Program-made: the position numbers and the translations under genes
Assembly: GCF_000332515.2 (NCBI RefSeq)
Contig: NZ_AOGZ02000014.1
Coordinates: forward strand, 248,001-312,000
Direction of reading: 5' to 3'
DNA from: Leptospira wolbachii serovar Codice str. CDC
Lineage (GTDB): Bacteria > Spirochaetota > Leptospiria > Leptospirales > Leptospiraceae
DNA length: 64,000 nucleotides
Notes under the pieces: model-generated
The model's input: only the letters and a program-made list of their open reading frames with translations
The model's database searches: none
Told to the model about the DNA's origin: nothing
Shown here: positions 36,545 to 45,511 of the stretch, piece after piece
How positions within the stretch are numbered: position 1 is the stretch's first letter
Layout: each line of letters starts with the position of its first letter

Positions 36545-37534
36545 ATGAATCTGGAAAGATCAATAAACTATGCGCAGATGGTTTTGGACAACTCAACTGA
36601 CGCCATTGTACTTATGGGCCTCGATTATTCTGTTCTCGCCTTCAACCAAAATCTAGTAAATACCATCCAAGCCTATTCTGGAAAGATTCTAAAAATTGGT
36701 GATGATTATAGAAACTTTGTTACTGCTAACGACAAAGAAGTTTTTTTCGATCTTTTTCAAAGAGCGATAGCGGAAGAAAGTGTCACCATTGAAAGACTAG
36801 CAAGTTTAAACGATATTTCGATTTGGTTCGAATACAAAATGAATCCCACTTACGACAAAGAAAAAAATCTTCTGGGAGTTTGTCTTCGTGCGAAGAATAT
36901 CGATGTTAGGAAGAAAATGGAAATCGCACTTTTGGAAAGCGAACAAAAATTCAGAAACTTAATCGAGTCCGCACCGAATGCAATTCTCATTGTAGACCAA
37001 CGTGGAAAAATTGTTCACTGCAACTTAGAAACAGAAAATACGTTTGGATTCCCGAGGGAAGAGCTTATCAATCAGTCAGTAGAACGACTAGTCCCCCTTC
37101 ACCATAGAAAGGGACATGACCGTTTGCTCGAAGGTTATTTCCAAGCTCCCAGACCCATGCGGATCGGAAAGAACCAAGTGACCTCTGCCGTAAAAAAAGA
37201 TGGAACGGAAATCCAAGTAGAAGTCAGTTTAAATGGCTTTGTTGTCAATCAAACTAACTATGTTTCGGCGATCATTGTAGATATCACCGAAAAGGTTTTA
37301 GCGGATAACAAAATTAAAACACAGATCCATGAATTGAAAGAAATTGCCAGGATACAATCCCATGAAATACGAAGCCCACTTGCAAATATCTTAGGCCTTA
37401 TTGATCTTTTGGAATCGGGAATGTCAGAAGATACAACAAGTGAAATCTATTCTTATTTACGAAAATCAGCAAAAGACTTAGATCATCTCGTTTGTGATAT
37501 TGTAAATAGAACTGCAATCAGCCTTTCCAAATAA
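36545..37534 (+). CDS. PAS-PAS-HisKA protein without an ATPase domain
   Basis: 329 residues: PAS (about 8-125), PAS (about 135-250) and a dimerisation/phosphoacceptor segment with the H-box RIQSHEIRSPLANILGLIDLL (His near 277). The protein ends about 45 residues later, so the HATPase_c domain of a kinase is missing, and the next 140 bases do not encode one. It could be phosphorylated in trans by another kinase, act as a dimerising sensor, or be a truncated gene. No response regulator is next to it. Confidence 0.85.
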   Translation: MNLERSINYAQMVLDNSTDAIVLMGLDYSVLAFNQNLVNTIQAYSGKILKIGDDYRNFVTANDKEVFFDLFQRAIAEESVTIERLASLNDISIWFEYKMNPTYDKEKNLLGVCLRAKNIDVRKKMEIALLESEQKFRNLIESAPNAILIVDQRGKIVHCNLETENTFGFPREELINQSVERLVPLHHRKGHDRLLEGYFQAPRPMRIGKNQVTSAVKKDGTEIQVEVSLNGFVVNQTNYVSAIIVDITEKVLADNKIKTQIHELKEIARIQSHEIRSPLANILGLIDLLESGMSEDTTSEIYSYLRKSAKDLDHLVCDIVNRTAISLSK

Positions 37535-37678
37535 AAAAAATCTTCTCCATTCTTTTCCAAAAAAACACAAAACCCTATATTCAGAATTTTAATATAAAAA
37601 ACTGATTTCGCAACTGTATACCTTCCATTTTTTCAACTGTATATATAGGAATGGATCACTTTCTGCTAGAATCTCTTT

Positions 37679-38488
37679 ATGTCAGAAACCATATATATTG
37701 TGGATGCTTTCACTGATTCTTTGTTTTCAGGAAACCCCGCGGCAGTTCTTGTATTATCCCAATGGCCTAGGGATGAGTGGATGCAAAACATTGCAATGGA
37801 GAATAACCTTTCAGAAACTGCTTTTGTTGTCAAAGAGGGAACCCAATATAGAATTCGTTGGTTTACACCTTCTGTGGAAGTGGATCTCTGTGGACATGCC
37901 ACTCTCGCCTCTGCCTTTGTTTTAAAAAAACATTATGGAGAAACAAGGGAAATTTTCGAGTTCCATTCCAAATCAGGAATCTTACCCGTGTCCATTAAAG
38001 AAAATTTAATCTATTTAAACTTCCCCTCTTATCCAGAATTTCATAAGAGCGAATCGATAAAACCAAGTGAACTAACTTCTATTTTAGGAAAAGAACCAAA
38101 GGAAATTTGGCAAGGAAAAGATACTATTTTTCTATATTCGTCCTCTGCTGATTTAGATACACTCTCTCCGAACTTTCAAAAACTAAGTGAACTCCCAACA
38201 AACAGAGGCTATATTGCTCTTTGGATCAATGATACGGACAAGGGTAACGTAGACTATGAATTTCGATTTTTTGGACCAGGACTTGGAATTCCAGAGGATC
38301 CTGCCACTGGATCGGCGCATTGCTGTTTAGCACCCTTTGTCTCTAATCGGGTTGCTAAAAATAAATTTCGCAGCCGCCAGAAATCTAAACGAGGTGCCGA
38401 TTTTTTTATCGAATACCAAACGGATCGTGTACTTATCGGAGGATCTGCTGTTCTATATTTAAAGGGCGAAGTGAATATACCAACCTAA
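37679..38488 (+). CDS. PhzF family isomerase
   Basis: 269 residues of the PhzF fold: FTDSLFSGNPAAVLVL near the N-terminus, then NLSETAFV with the conserved Glu (about residue 45), VDLCGHATLASAFVL, and the second-half signature FGPGLGIPEDPATGSAHCCLAPF. The family includes phenazine isomerase and amino-acid epimerase-like enzymes; the substrate cannot be told here. A phenazine pathway is not implied, as no phz genes are near. Confidence 0.92.
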   Translation: MSETIYIVDAFTDSLFSGNPAAVLVLSQWPRDEWMQNIAMENNLSETAFVVKEGTQYRIRWFTPSVEVDLCGHATLASAFVLKKHYGETREIFEFHSKSGILPVSIKENLIYLNFPSYPEFHKSESIKPSELTSILGKEPKEIWQGKDTIFLYSSSADLDTLSPNFQKLSELPTNRGYIALWINDTDKGNVDYEFRFFGPGLGIPEDPATGSAHCCLAPFVSNRVAKNKFRSRQKSKRGADFFIEYQTDRVLIGGSAVLYLKGEVNIPT

Positions 38489-38591
38489 AAAGCAAAACGC
38501 CAGCGATTGCAGCGGATATCCTTTCCCAAAGGGAAAGATAGAAGCGTAAAGCGCGGTCGCCTCTTGGCGAGGCGCCACAGAAAATTTAAAA
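38489..38591. terminator. Hairpin-rich region between convergent genes
   Basis: Holds CTTTCCC-AAA-GGGAAAG and GCCTC-TTGGC-GAGGC hairpins plus AGCGTAAAGCGC, in GC-rich DNA unlike its surroundings. It separates the convergent PhzF and receptor genes and is probably a two-way terminator. The AGCG..AGCGC motif also occurs in the element at 16.3 kb. Confidence 0.5.
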
Positions 38592-40394
38592 TCAAATTTG
38601 AAAGAAACTAACATCCCGTTTGAGATTGTTAGCTTGTTCCGAAAGAGCAGAACAAAGTTTATCAATTTCACCTACAAATTGATTCAAATATTCTGTTCCT
38701 TCGGAAATAGTAGCGATACTTTGTGATAGTTCAAAAGAAGTATGCGCTTGTTCGTCGGTGTTTTGCTCAATCTCCAATGCAGAACGAGTTAGGTTTCCAA
38801 ACCCATCTTTAACATCCTTTGCAATTAACATTTGTTTTCTTGTCATCTCTGAAGAAGTTTTAATCAATTGGATGGTAGTTTCAACCGCACTTCCAATTTG
38901 TGAAAATGTTTTTTCGGTATTGGAAACGGCAACTCTTCCTGACTTGGAAGCCTCGTAAGCTTTATCGACTGCTTCTAAAATTCTTTTTGTATTTTGAAGA
39001 GTTTGTTCCCCTAGTTTTGAGATTTCACTTGCAACTACAGCAAAACCTCTACCGGCTTCCCCTGCTCTTGCTGCTTCGATGGAAGCATTCAGAGAAAGAA
39101 GTCCAATTTTATCGGAGATGTCTCCGATCACTTGGATTACGTCGGCAGTATGTTCTACACTAGTTTCAATTTCTTCCATTGCAAGCAATGTAGACTGTAA
39201 GGTGGTTTGGCCAGAATATATTTCGTTTTCCATTTTTTTGGTTTCTGATTCTGTTCTTTCCATAGATGAATGCACTTCAACTAACACTGATTCCATTTCT
39301 ACAAGTGATTGCAGTGCGGCTCTAGTAATTTCATTTTGTGTTTTGGCACCTACTGCCGTTGATCGAATGCTTGCTGACATTTCTTCAATTCCGGCAGACA
39401 TCTGCTCTGTAGAGGAAGCTTGTTCCATCATTGCCTGCGATAAACCCTGTGTTTGGGAAGCAATGACTTTGGAATCTTTGCTGACACGTTCAGACTCCTT
39501 GATGACTCCAGATGTAATTTTGCGAATACTTTCAATAAAGGAGTTAAGTGATAAAGTACCATGACCCAATTCATCAGTAGAAATCATAGGCACAGTATCA
39601 CGAAGATCTCCAGTAGCAAGGCCCTGGTAGCGTTTAACCATTTGGTCAGTGTTAGATTGTAAGGCCCGAACAAAAAGAGAAGTCAAAACATAGATGGCTA
39701 TACATATAAATAATGCCATTAATCCAATGGTAAGACCTGCATTCTGCAACTGAATGATTCCAGTCACTTGGGTTCCCAATAAATATCCAAGTGTTGTCAT
39801 ACTCATACTAAAAACTGCAAACATAGTAAAAAACACTCTGGGAAAAATTCCAATTTTCGGAATTTTTTCTAGAGCCAAAGGAAGATTTTTTAAATCAGGT
39901 AAAGATAATACAGGCGCTAACCTTAGTTCCGTCAGAAAAAAATGTGAAACACCTAATACCGGATAAATGATTATGGGCAACACAGCATAAGGGATGATCT
40001 CAACAAGAGTCGGGGTAAAGAAAAAAAACGTAACGAAGGCCGCAAACGGAATTCCGAGTGACCATTGCACTAAAAAATAGCCAAGATTGTTTCTAGGGAA
40101 CTTTAGAAGTTTAATCTTGATTTCTTGTTTTTCTTCCAATGTTTTTGTAATATAATTTTCTGATTTCGTTTCCAAAATTAAATTCCGCAAACGGAAAAAC
40201 CGAACCGTTGGAATGATGTAGGAAATTGTAAGCGAAATGCTAGCGCCAAGGACTACATAAACCGCCTTTTCGAAGTTATACTCTCCGCCAGATATAATAA
40301 ACAAAACGGCGATTGGTACAGCAAGAATTGATGTCAACAATTCTAAGCCTAAAGTTAACTTCCAACAAATCGAATTTGTTTCCTTTTCTTCCAT
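38592..40394 (-). CDS. Methyl-accepting chemotaxis protein
   Basis: 600 residues. The N-terminal half has about six membrane helices instead of the usual two around a periplasmic sensor. A HAMP-like linker follows (about 240-290), then the coiled-coil signalling domain with the hairpin tip IGLLSLNASIEAARAGEAGRGFAVVASEISKLGEQT. It should signal to CheA/CheW controlling the periplasmic flagella. With no large extracytoplasmic domain, it probably senses membrane state or small molecules in the membrane. Confidence 0.93.
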   Translation of the reverse strand: MEEKETNSICWKLTLGLELLTSILAVPIAVLFIISGGEYNFEKAVYVVLGASISLTISYIIPTVRFFRLRNLILETKSENYITKTLEEKQEIKIKLLKFPRNNLGYFLVQWSLGIPFAAFVTFFFFTPTLVEIIPYAVLPIIIYPVLGVSHFFLTELRLAPVLSLPDLKNLPLALEKIPKIGIFPRVFFTMFAVFSMSMTTLGYLLGTQVTGIIQLQNAGLTIGLMALFICIAIYVLTSLFVRALQSNTDQMVKRYQGLATGDLRDTVPMISTDELGHGTLSLNSFIESIRKITSGVIKESERVSKDSKVIASQTQGLSQAMMEQASSTEQMSAGIEEMSASIRSTAVGAKTQNEITRAALQSLVEMESVLVEVHSSMERTESETKKMENEIYSGQTTLQSTLLAMEEIETSVEHTADVIQVIGDISDKIGLLSLNASIEAARAGEAGRGFAVVASEISKLGEQTLQNTKRILEAVDKAYEASKSGRVAVSNTEKTFSQIGSAVETTIQLIKTSSEMTRKQMLIAKDVKDGFGNLTRSALEIEQNTDEQAHTSFELSQSIATISEGTEYLNQFVGEIDKLCSALSEQANNLKRDVSFFQI

Positions 40395-40457
40395 ACTTTC
40401 ATTTTCCTTTTCAAATCTAGTTCTTTTCTTTTTATATTTATCTATTTTTTTATATGA

Positions 40458-42626
40458 CTATTTTGATGTTCTCGTAAAAACACCATCCCAACCAGAAGTT
40501 GGTGGATTCTTAAAAAGAGACTTACAACGATCGATGAGGAGTTTACTTGTCACATCTTCGTATCCATAAATCTCCGATACCTTCTCGAAAGAATCTATGG
40601 CTTTCTCCCAATTTCTATTTAGGTAAAATTGGAAACCTTCTTCATACATTCTTTCCGCATCTATTACTTGCACAGACAACTCTGAAACTAAACAAACCAA
40701 ACTATAAATTTTAACAGGAGCTTCTTTACCTTTAACGCGAATCCAATCTAAAAATCGAAAGTGAAATTCCTTTTTACAAACAGATTCAATACTTTCTGAA
40801 ACAAGGATAGAAACACCATAATCCTTAGCTGCAGCTTCCAATCGTGCTGCCAAGTTGACTGTGTCTCCCATCATTGTGTAGGATGCCAAACTATCTGTTC
40901 CCATAAAACCAACCTTAGCTGGTCCGCAGTTGAGTCCAATACGAAAGGCCATATTTCTGGCGGTTTCCGTATAATCCTTTTTTTCTATCCATTGGGCTCT
41001 AAGAACTTCCAACTCAGCAAGCATCTCTAAAGCCGTTTTGCAGGCAAGCCTAGGGTGCTCATGATTTTGAATGGGCGCACCAAAAATTCCCACAATAGCA
41101 TCTCCAATATATTTATCCAAAGTGCCTGAATTGGATTTGAGAATTTTTGTCATTGCAGAAAGGTATTCGTTCAGTAACCGCGCAAGATCACTTGCACTAA
41201 GTTCTTCACTGATGGAAGAAAACCCAGCTACGTCGGAAAAGAAGGCTGTGATCTCCCACTCTCCCCCTTTTTTTAAGGATTCCATATCCTCGAGAGCTTC
41301 ACTCACGACACCTGGATCAACTAGATTGCGTAAGATACTATTGAACTTTCTTTTTTCTTTTCCTTCTGTATAAGTAAGATAGGCAAATCCCAATAAATAA
41401 GAAATAGGGAAGGCTACCACGAATGAAGAACTTGCTAATACCACATCCATTCGATAGAGAGAATAAAACAGGCCAACGAACAGAGATATGGCGAGAATTG
41501 GATACAGATTTTTCAAAAGATGCCACTGGTTGATAAAGAGGACAAGGACTCCAATGACAAGAATCACTAAAGTAAAGCCTATTCCATAGATTTCGGGGAG
41601 TTCGCGTAACAAATGTCCTTCAATCAAATTCGAAGCAAACACTGCCTGCCCTATGACTCCAGGAAAAAGCCCATGCGGTGTAACCACATCATCATGAGTG
41701 GCTGCAGCAGAAGTTCCTATTAAAACAATTTTATTTTCGAAAATGGAAGGTGGTACTAGAAGTTTTTCCGGATCTTCTACTTCACTTGAATTCAACTGAT
41801 TTAAAGATTCAATGATACCAGCTGCTGAATAACGAGGAATGTTTCGTAATTCTTTTTCTGTATAAAAATAGGCACGAACGAGACCATCTTTACCTAAGGG
41901 AACTTCCCTTTTTACTTCGTTATTTTGAATCCAAAATCTACTATCTTTCCATTCTGTTTGATATTCTCCACCCAAAACAAACGCTTGTACGGCGAGCGTA
42001 GGAAAATGTTTATTTTTCCAACGAATGAATGGTGCAAAACGACGAAGGATTCCGTCATTATCTGGAATGACATTGACTACATGGATCATGGGAGCAGTTT
42101 TCCCTACTTCGCCAATAGGAAAGGAAGCATTTTCATATCGAGGGAAAGGTATATCCGCAGGTAAAGGAACATTGAACTTTTGGCTCAGGTCTTCCTCATC
42201 CTTTCTTTCTATGACTATCCCTCCATCTCGAAAATTTGCCGCATGAGAGATTTCACCTAAGTTAATATTAGCAGCTACTAAAGCCTCATCATAATCAGAT
42301 CTTTCCGTGAACAAAATATCAATAATAGTAATTTTCGGAGTTGTGATGAGTTTGGTATAACTGATGAGTGTGGGATAAATGTTTCGTTTCCAAGGCCACT
42401 GACCAAGCTCTGGATGATCTGCGTATTTTGCGATACTCTGTTCATCAATATCAATGATGACAATGTCTTTGGAAAAGGTATGATGGGAGGGAAGCAAATG
42501 GAAAAAAGAGTCGGATAATTTTCGATTTAGTGTTTGAGAAAAACCGAATATAGATAACAAACCTAAAAGTAGTCCAGGTACGAGAACCATTAGAAAAAAA
42601 GGGAAAAGTAATTTTCGTTGTTTCAT
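40458..42626 (-). CDS. CHASE2 domain class III adenylate/guanylate cyclase
   Basis: 722 residues: N-terminal helix, CHASE2 sensor (about 30-320, with IVIIDIDEQSIAKYADHPELG), three helices (about 345-430), then the cyclase domain (about 450-640). Metal-binding Asps are in FFSDVAGFSSIS and YIGDAIVGIFGAP; TLDKYIGD has the substrate Lys, and MMGDTVNLAARLEAA closes the site. A TPR-like helix end follows. It makes a cyclic nucleotide in response to an extracytoplasmic signal. The start overlaps the M48 peptidase stop by 4 bases, so they are one operon. Confidence 0.94.
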   Translation of the reverse strand: MKQRKLLFPFFLMVLVPGLLLGLLSIFGFSQTLNRKLSDSFFHLLPSHHTFSKDIVIIDIDEQSIAKYADHPELGQWPWKRNIYPTLISYTKLITTPKITIIDILFTERSDYDEALVAANINLGEISHAANFRDGGIVIERKDEEDLSQKFNVPLPADIPFPRYENASFPIGEVGKTAPMIHVVNVIPDNDGILRRFAPFIRWKNKHFPTLAVQAFVLGGEYQTEWKDSRFWIQNNEVKREVPLGKDGLVRAYFYTEKELRNIPRYSAAGIIESLNQLNSSEVEDPEKLLVPPSIFENKIVLIGTSAAATHDDVVTPHGLFPGVIGQAVFASNLIEGHLLRELPEIYGIGFTLVILVIGVLVLFINQWHLLKNLYPILAISLFVGLFYSLYRMDVVLASSSFVVAFPISYLLGFAYLTYTEGKEKRKFNSILRNLVDPGVVSEALEDMESLKKGGEWEITAFFSDVAGFSSISEELSASDLARLLNEYLSAMTKILKSNSGTLDKYIGDAIVGIFGAPIQNHEHPRLACKTALEMLAELEVLRAQWIEKKDYTETARNMAFRIGLNCGPAKVGFMGTDSLASYTMMGDTVNLAARLEAAAKDYGVSILVSESIESVCKKEFHFRFLDWIRVKGKEAPVKIYSLVCLVSELSVQVIDAERMYEEGFQFYLNRNWEKAIDSFEKVSEIYGYEDVTSKLLIDRCKSLFKNPPTSGWDGVFTRTSK

Positions 42627-43849
42627 GGTTTTAACTTGGCTTTGAATTCACTCCAACGTTCTTTTGCGTTGGATGAATTGTCAGACGAAATAGAAGTCTC
42701 AAAAAATACCAATTTAGCGATGCGAATGGTTGTATCTGGATGCGTTTTTTTGAATGAATCTGTATTTTCAGATTTGGACAATGTGTTTAAATAACTAGAA
42801 AGACCCACAGGGGAATATCCAACTTGGCTTGTTAAGGCGACAGCTGCTTCATCAGCTTCCAATTCTAATTTCATATCTCGCCCTGTTTCAAATAATTGTT
42901 TTTCCATTTCATCTAAAATGGTAGAGGTAGCTGCATTCACAACCTCTGTGCCAGGTGGTGCTAAAAGACTAGATAGAATATCTAAGAATTCATTTGATTG
43001 TTTGAATTCTCCATTGTGAAAGAGTACAATGTGTCCCATTTCATGTCCAATAATTCCGGCAAGTTCTGATTCCGATTGGATTTTCTTAAGACTTCCTGTG
43101 GTTAAAAATATATACCCTCCAGGACAAGCAAATGCGTTGATTTCTGGTGATTCGATGATACCGACACGAAAACTTAAATCTTTTCTAGAAGAGACAGATG
43201 CCATTCTCGAAGCGACTCCATTTAAATACCCCGTAAACTCGGAATCCTTAACTAAATTGTATTTTTTTAACAATCTGGCTGCGAGAGATCGGCCCAGTTT
43301 TACTTCTGCTTTAGTTTCTTTCAAAACCTCAAATTCAGATTTCTTAAATAAGAAATTCAGAATATTCGAACTTTCTTCTTTTTCAACAACCACATTTTGA
43401 ATTACAGGTTGTGTATCATAAGGAACCGACTCAAGCCAACGAAGAGATTCGAAGTCATACAACTCACCTTCGCCACGAACTCGCATTTTTTGTGTTTCTG
43501 AAAGCCCCCTGGCGGCGGCTGTTTTTGTAAAATCGGAGGCTCTTTGTCTCGCCACTACTGCTTCCGACGAATTGGATGTAACACCTAGTTTGATTTGGTT
43601 TCCAGGCGGGAGAGGAGATACAAATAGTTTGGAGACCCAACCCATTTTTCCCTCTGCTCTTACCTGAACAAAGAGTCCCTGTTCACTGACAGGAGATAGT
43701 ACTTCTCCTATTTGCAGGGGAAAACCATCGGCACTGAGTTTGGGTTGGGAAAGAAGTTTTGCCTTTGTGCTTTGTACGTATACATTGCCCTTGGCCACAA
43801 CTGATTGTGCTAAAAAAAGAAACAAAAGGATGTGAGATAGTGCTCTCAT
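42623..43849 (-). CDS. M48 family metalloprotease with N-terminal SH3-like domain
   Basis: 408 residues with a signal peptide (about 1-19). A bacterial SH3 domain (about 25-85, KLLSQPKLSADGFPLQIGE ... GWVSKLFVS) is followed by an M48 peptidase domain with HEMGHIVLFH (catalytic HExxH near residue 268) and the further zinc Glu in ELEADEAAVAL. BepA- and Oma1-like secreted M48 proteases act in envelope quality control. The operon with a CHASE2 cyclase suggests joint control of an envelope response; that link is inference. Confidence 0.9.
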   Translation of the reverse strand: MRALSHILLFLFLAQSVVAKGNVYVQSTKAKLLSQPKLSADGFPLQIGEVLSPVSEQGLFVQVRAEGKMGWVSKLFVSPLPPGNQIKLGVTSNSSEAVVARQRASDFTKTAAARGLSETQKMRVRGEGELYDFESLRWLESVPYDTQPVIQNVVVEKEESSNILNFLFKKSEFEVLKETKAEVKLGRSLAARLLKKYNLVKDSEFTGYLNGVASRMASVSSRKDLSFRVGIIESPEINAFACPGGYIFLTTGSLKKIQSESELAGIIGHEMGHIVLFHNGEFKQSNEFLDILSSLLAPPGTEVVNAATSTILDEMEKQLFETGRDMKLELEADEAAVALTSQVGYSPVGLSSYLNTLSKSENTDSFKKTHPDTTIRIAKLVFFETSISSDNSSNAKERWSEFKAKLKP

Positions 43850-43948
43850 TCAAGAAATTATGTTTTTTAGTACCTGCTTGGAAACTCTTTTTTTACTGAA
43901 AGACTTTAGAATTGACATTTCCTTTCACAATCATGAAATGAACGCTTG

Positions 43949-45490
43949 ATGAATCATCTATTCCTAATTTTCTTTATCGTTTTTTTTACTTTAGTTGGTT
44001 GCAAAAAGGAAAAAGATGAAAGTAATTCCTTAGAAGCATTAATCACTCGCTTTCTTATACGAAGTTTATTAAATTCCAATATCAATTCAGAACTCCCTTC
44101 GAATCTCAGTGTCGCAGTACCTCGTTCCATTCGAAAGCCTGCTTCTGGCCTTGGTGCTTCTCTTCGGAAAGTTCCTAAATCCCTGAAAACCATTTCGGTA
44201 TCCAAAGGAATTGCACAAGACACATTTGACTATGGATTTACAGGACAAGCTTTCCTTACGGAAGGAACATCTCTTGTATCCGAGATATTACGTGATTCCA
44301 AACGGGACTTAGTTCTCATTAGTGGCGCATACAATACAGCCAAAGCAAATCCTGGTGTTTGTATCCCTGGAGGGAAGTCCACAGTTCGAGTCACTCAATC
44401 CATGGAAGATGAGTTTCTAGAGGGAATGGAACGATTAGGTCTAAGTGAAGAGGAAGCAAGAGGGGAACTAATCAGTTTACAAAATGAAGGGATTCTTCCT
44501 GTCATCGGACAAGCTGTCCCCACACCAGCCATGGTATATCGAAAACTTTCCAATAATGAATATGATATCCAGATTGATTATTCTTTTGCAGATTCTATTG
44601 GAACTCCACAACCTTGTCCCTCTAACAATAAATTTCAAAAAAGTCTCAAATTCAAATCAGACAAAACAAAAATATTTAGTTCCATCACTCGTTCCTTGAA
44701 AGTTTTTGGAATTTCTTTGAGCGTGGATGCATCTATCACATACATCACTCAAGATGGCAAAAAAGACAAAGCCATCTTAAACATCAAACAAGTCACTTCC
44801 GGTTCAGGTAATGTTGATAAATCCACAACTAGGTTTACTTTTGAAGAATGTGATAATGATACCAATGCCAATACAAATAAATGTGTGACACTAAGTTATA
44901 GCAATGTGTATGATACAAGTTCTGGAGACAAAATCACAACCTCAGTCAAAGGAAAAACCAGCGATTTTGGTGGTTATGTAACTACCGAATACATAGACAA
45001 CGCGAATGGAGAAGAATACTACTTAGAAGAAACCTATGATGAAAATGGAGAGACTGGTTATTTTGCAGTAGATTATTATGATATTGCCACTCCGGCAAAT
45101 AATGAATATGAAGAATTAGGATATTATGATTCCGATCTTTATGGTCAGTTTTATGAAAGCGGAACCAACGCTTATCAATTTGAATGGGATGCATTTGTAG
45201 ATTTCTCAAGTGCTATTCCAGGAGCTAGTGGTATCGGGTTTGATCCAGGTTTTACCGAATATGATGCTTTTGTGATTATGCCTGCCGGAGTGAGTCCCGT
45301 TAACTTCCCTGACGAATACATTGGCTGGGGAGAGTTTTTTGAAAATGACACGACACCTGGAGCTGATTATTATGTAGACTTTTATGGCACTGCTGACCAA
45401 ATTCCCACTGCAGAAGTTTGGCGGTATACTATCGACGCCAATGGAAACGAACAATACACCTTAGTCGGAAACACAATCGTACAAATTTAA
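43949..45490 (+). CDS. Large lipoprotein of unknown function
   Basis: 513 residues from the ATG at 43949 (a TTG three bases earlier is in frame). Lipobox TLVGC at about 15-19, then KKEKDES. The N-terminal part is basic and Ser-rich, the middle is beta-rich, and the last 200 residues are strongly acidic and rich in Tyr, Asp and Gly (EEYYLEETYDENGETGYFAV). Such composition suggests an exposed, possibly calcium-binding surface protein. The porin follows 21 bases later, so they are co-transcribed. Confidence 0.8.
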   Translation: MNHLFLIFFIVFFTLVGCKKEKDESNSLEALITRFLIRSLLNSNINSELPSNLSVAVPRSIRKPASGLGASLRKVPKSLKTISVSKGIAQDTFDYGFTGQAFLTEGTSLVSEILRDSKRDLVLISGAYNTAKANPGVCIPGGKSTVRVTQSMEDEFLEGMERLGLSEEEARGELISLQNEGILPVIGQAVPTPAMVYRKLSNNEYDIQIDYSFADSIGTPQPCPSNNKFQKSLKFKSDKTKIFSSITRSLKVFGISLSVDASITYITQDGKKDKAILNIKQVTSGSGNVDKSTTRFTFEECDNDTNANTNKCVTLSYSNVYDTSSGDKITTSVKGKTSDFGGYVTTEYIDNANGEEYYLEETYDENGETGYFAVDYYDIATPANNEYEELGYYDSDLYGQFYESGTNAYQFEWDAFVDFSSAIPGASGIGFDPGFTEYDAFVIMPAGVSPVNFPDEYIGWGEFFENDTTPGADYYVDFYGTADQIPTAEVWRYTIDANGNEQYTLVGNTIVQI

Positions 45491-45511
45491 AAACTCAAAT
45501 TGAAACCAAAC

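Noticed and set aside
37679..38488. Phenazine biosynthesis
   Set aside because: Only a PhzF-type isomerase is present; the family is broad and no other phz gene is nearby.
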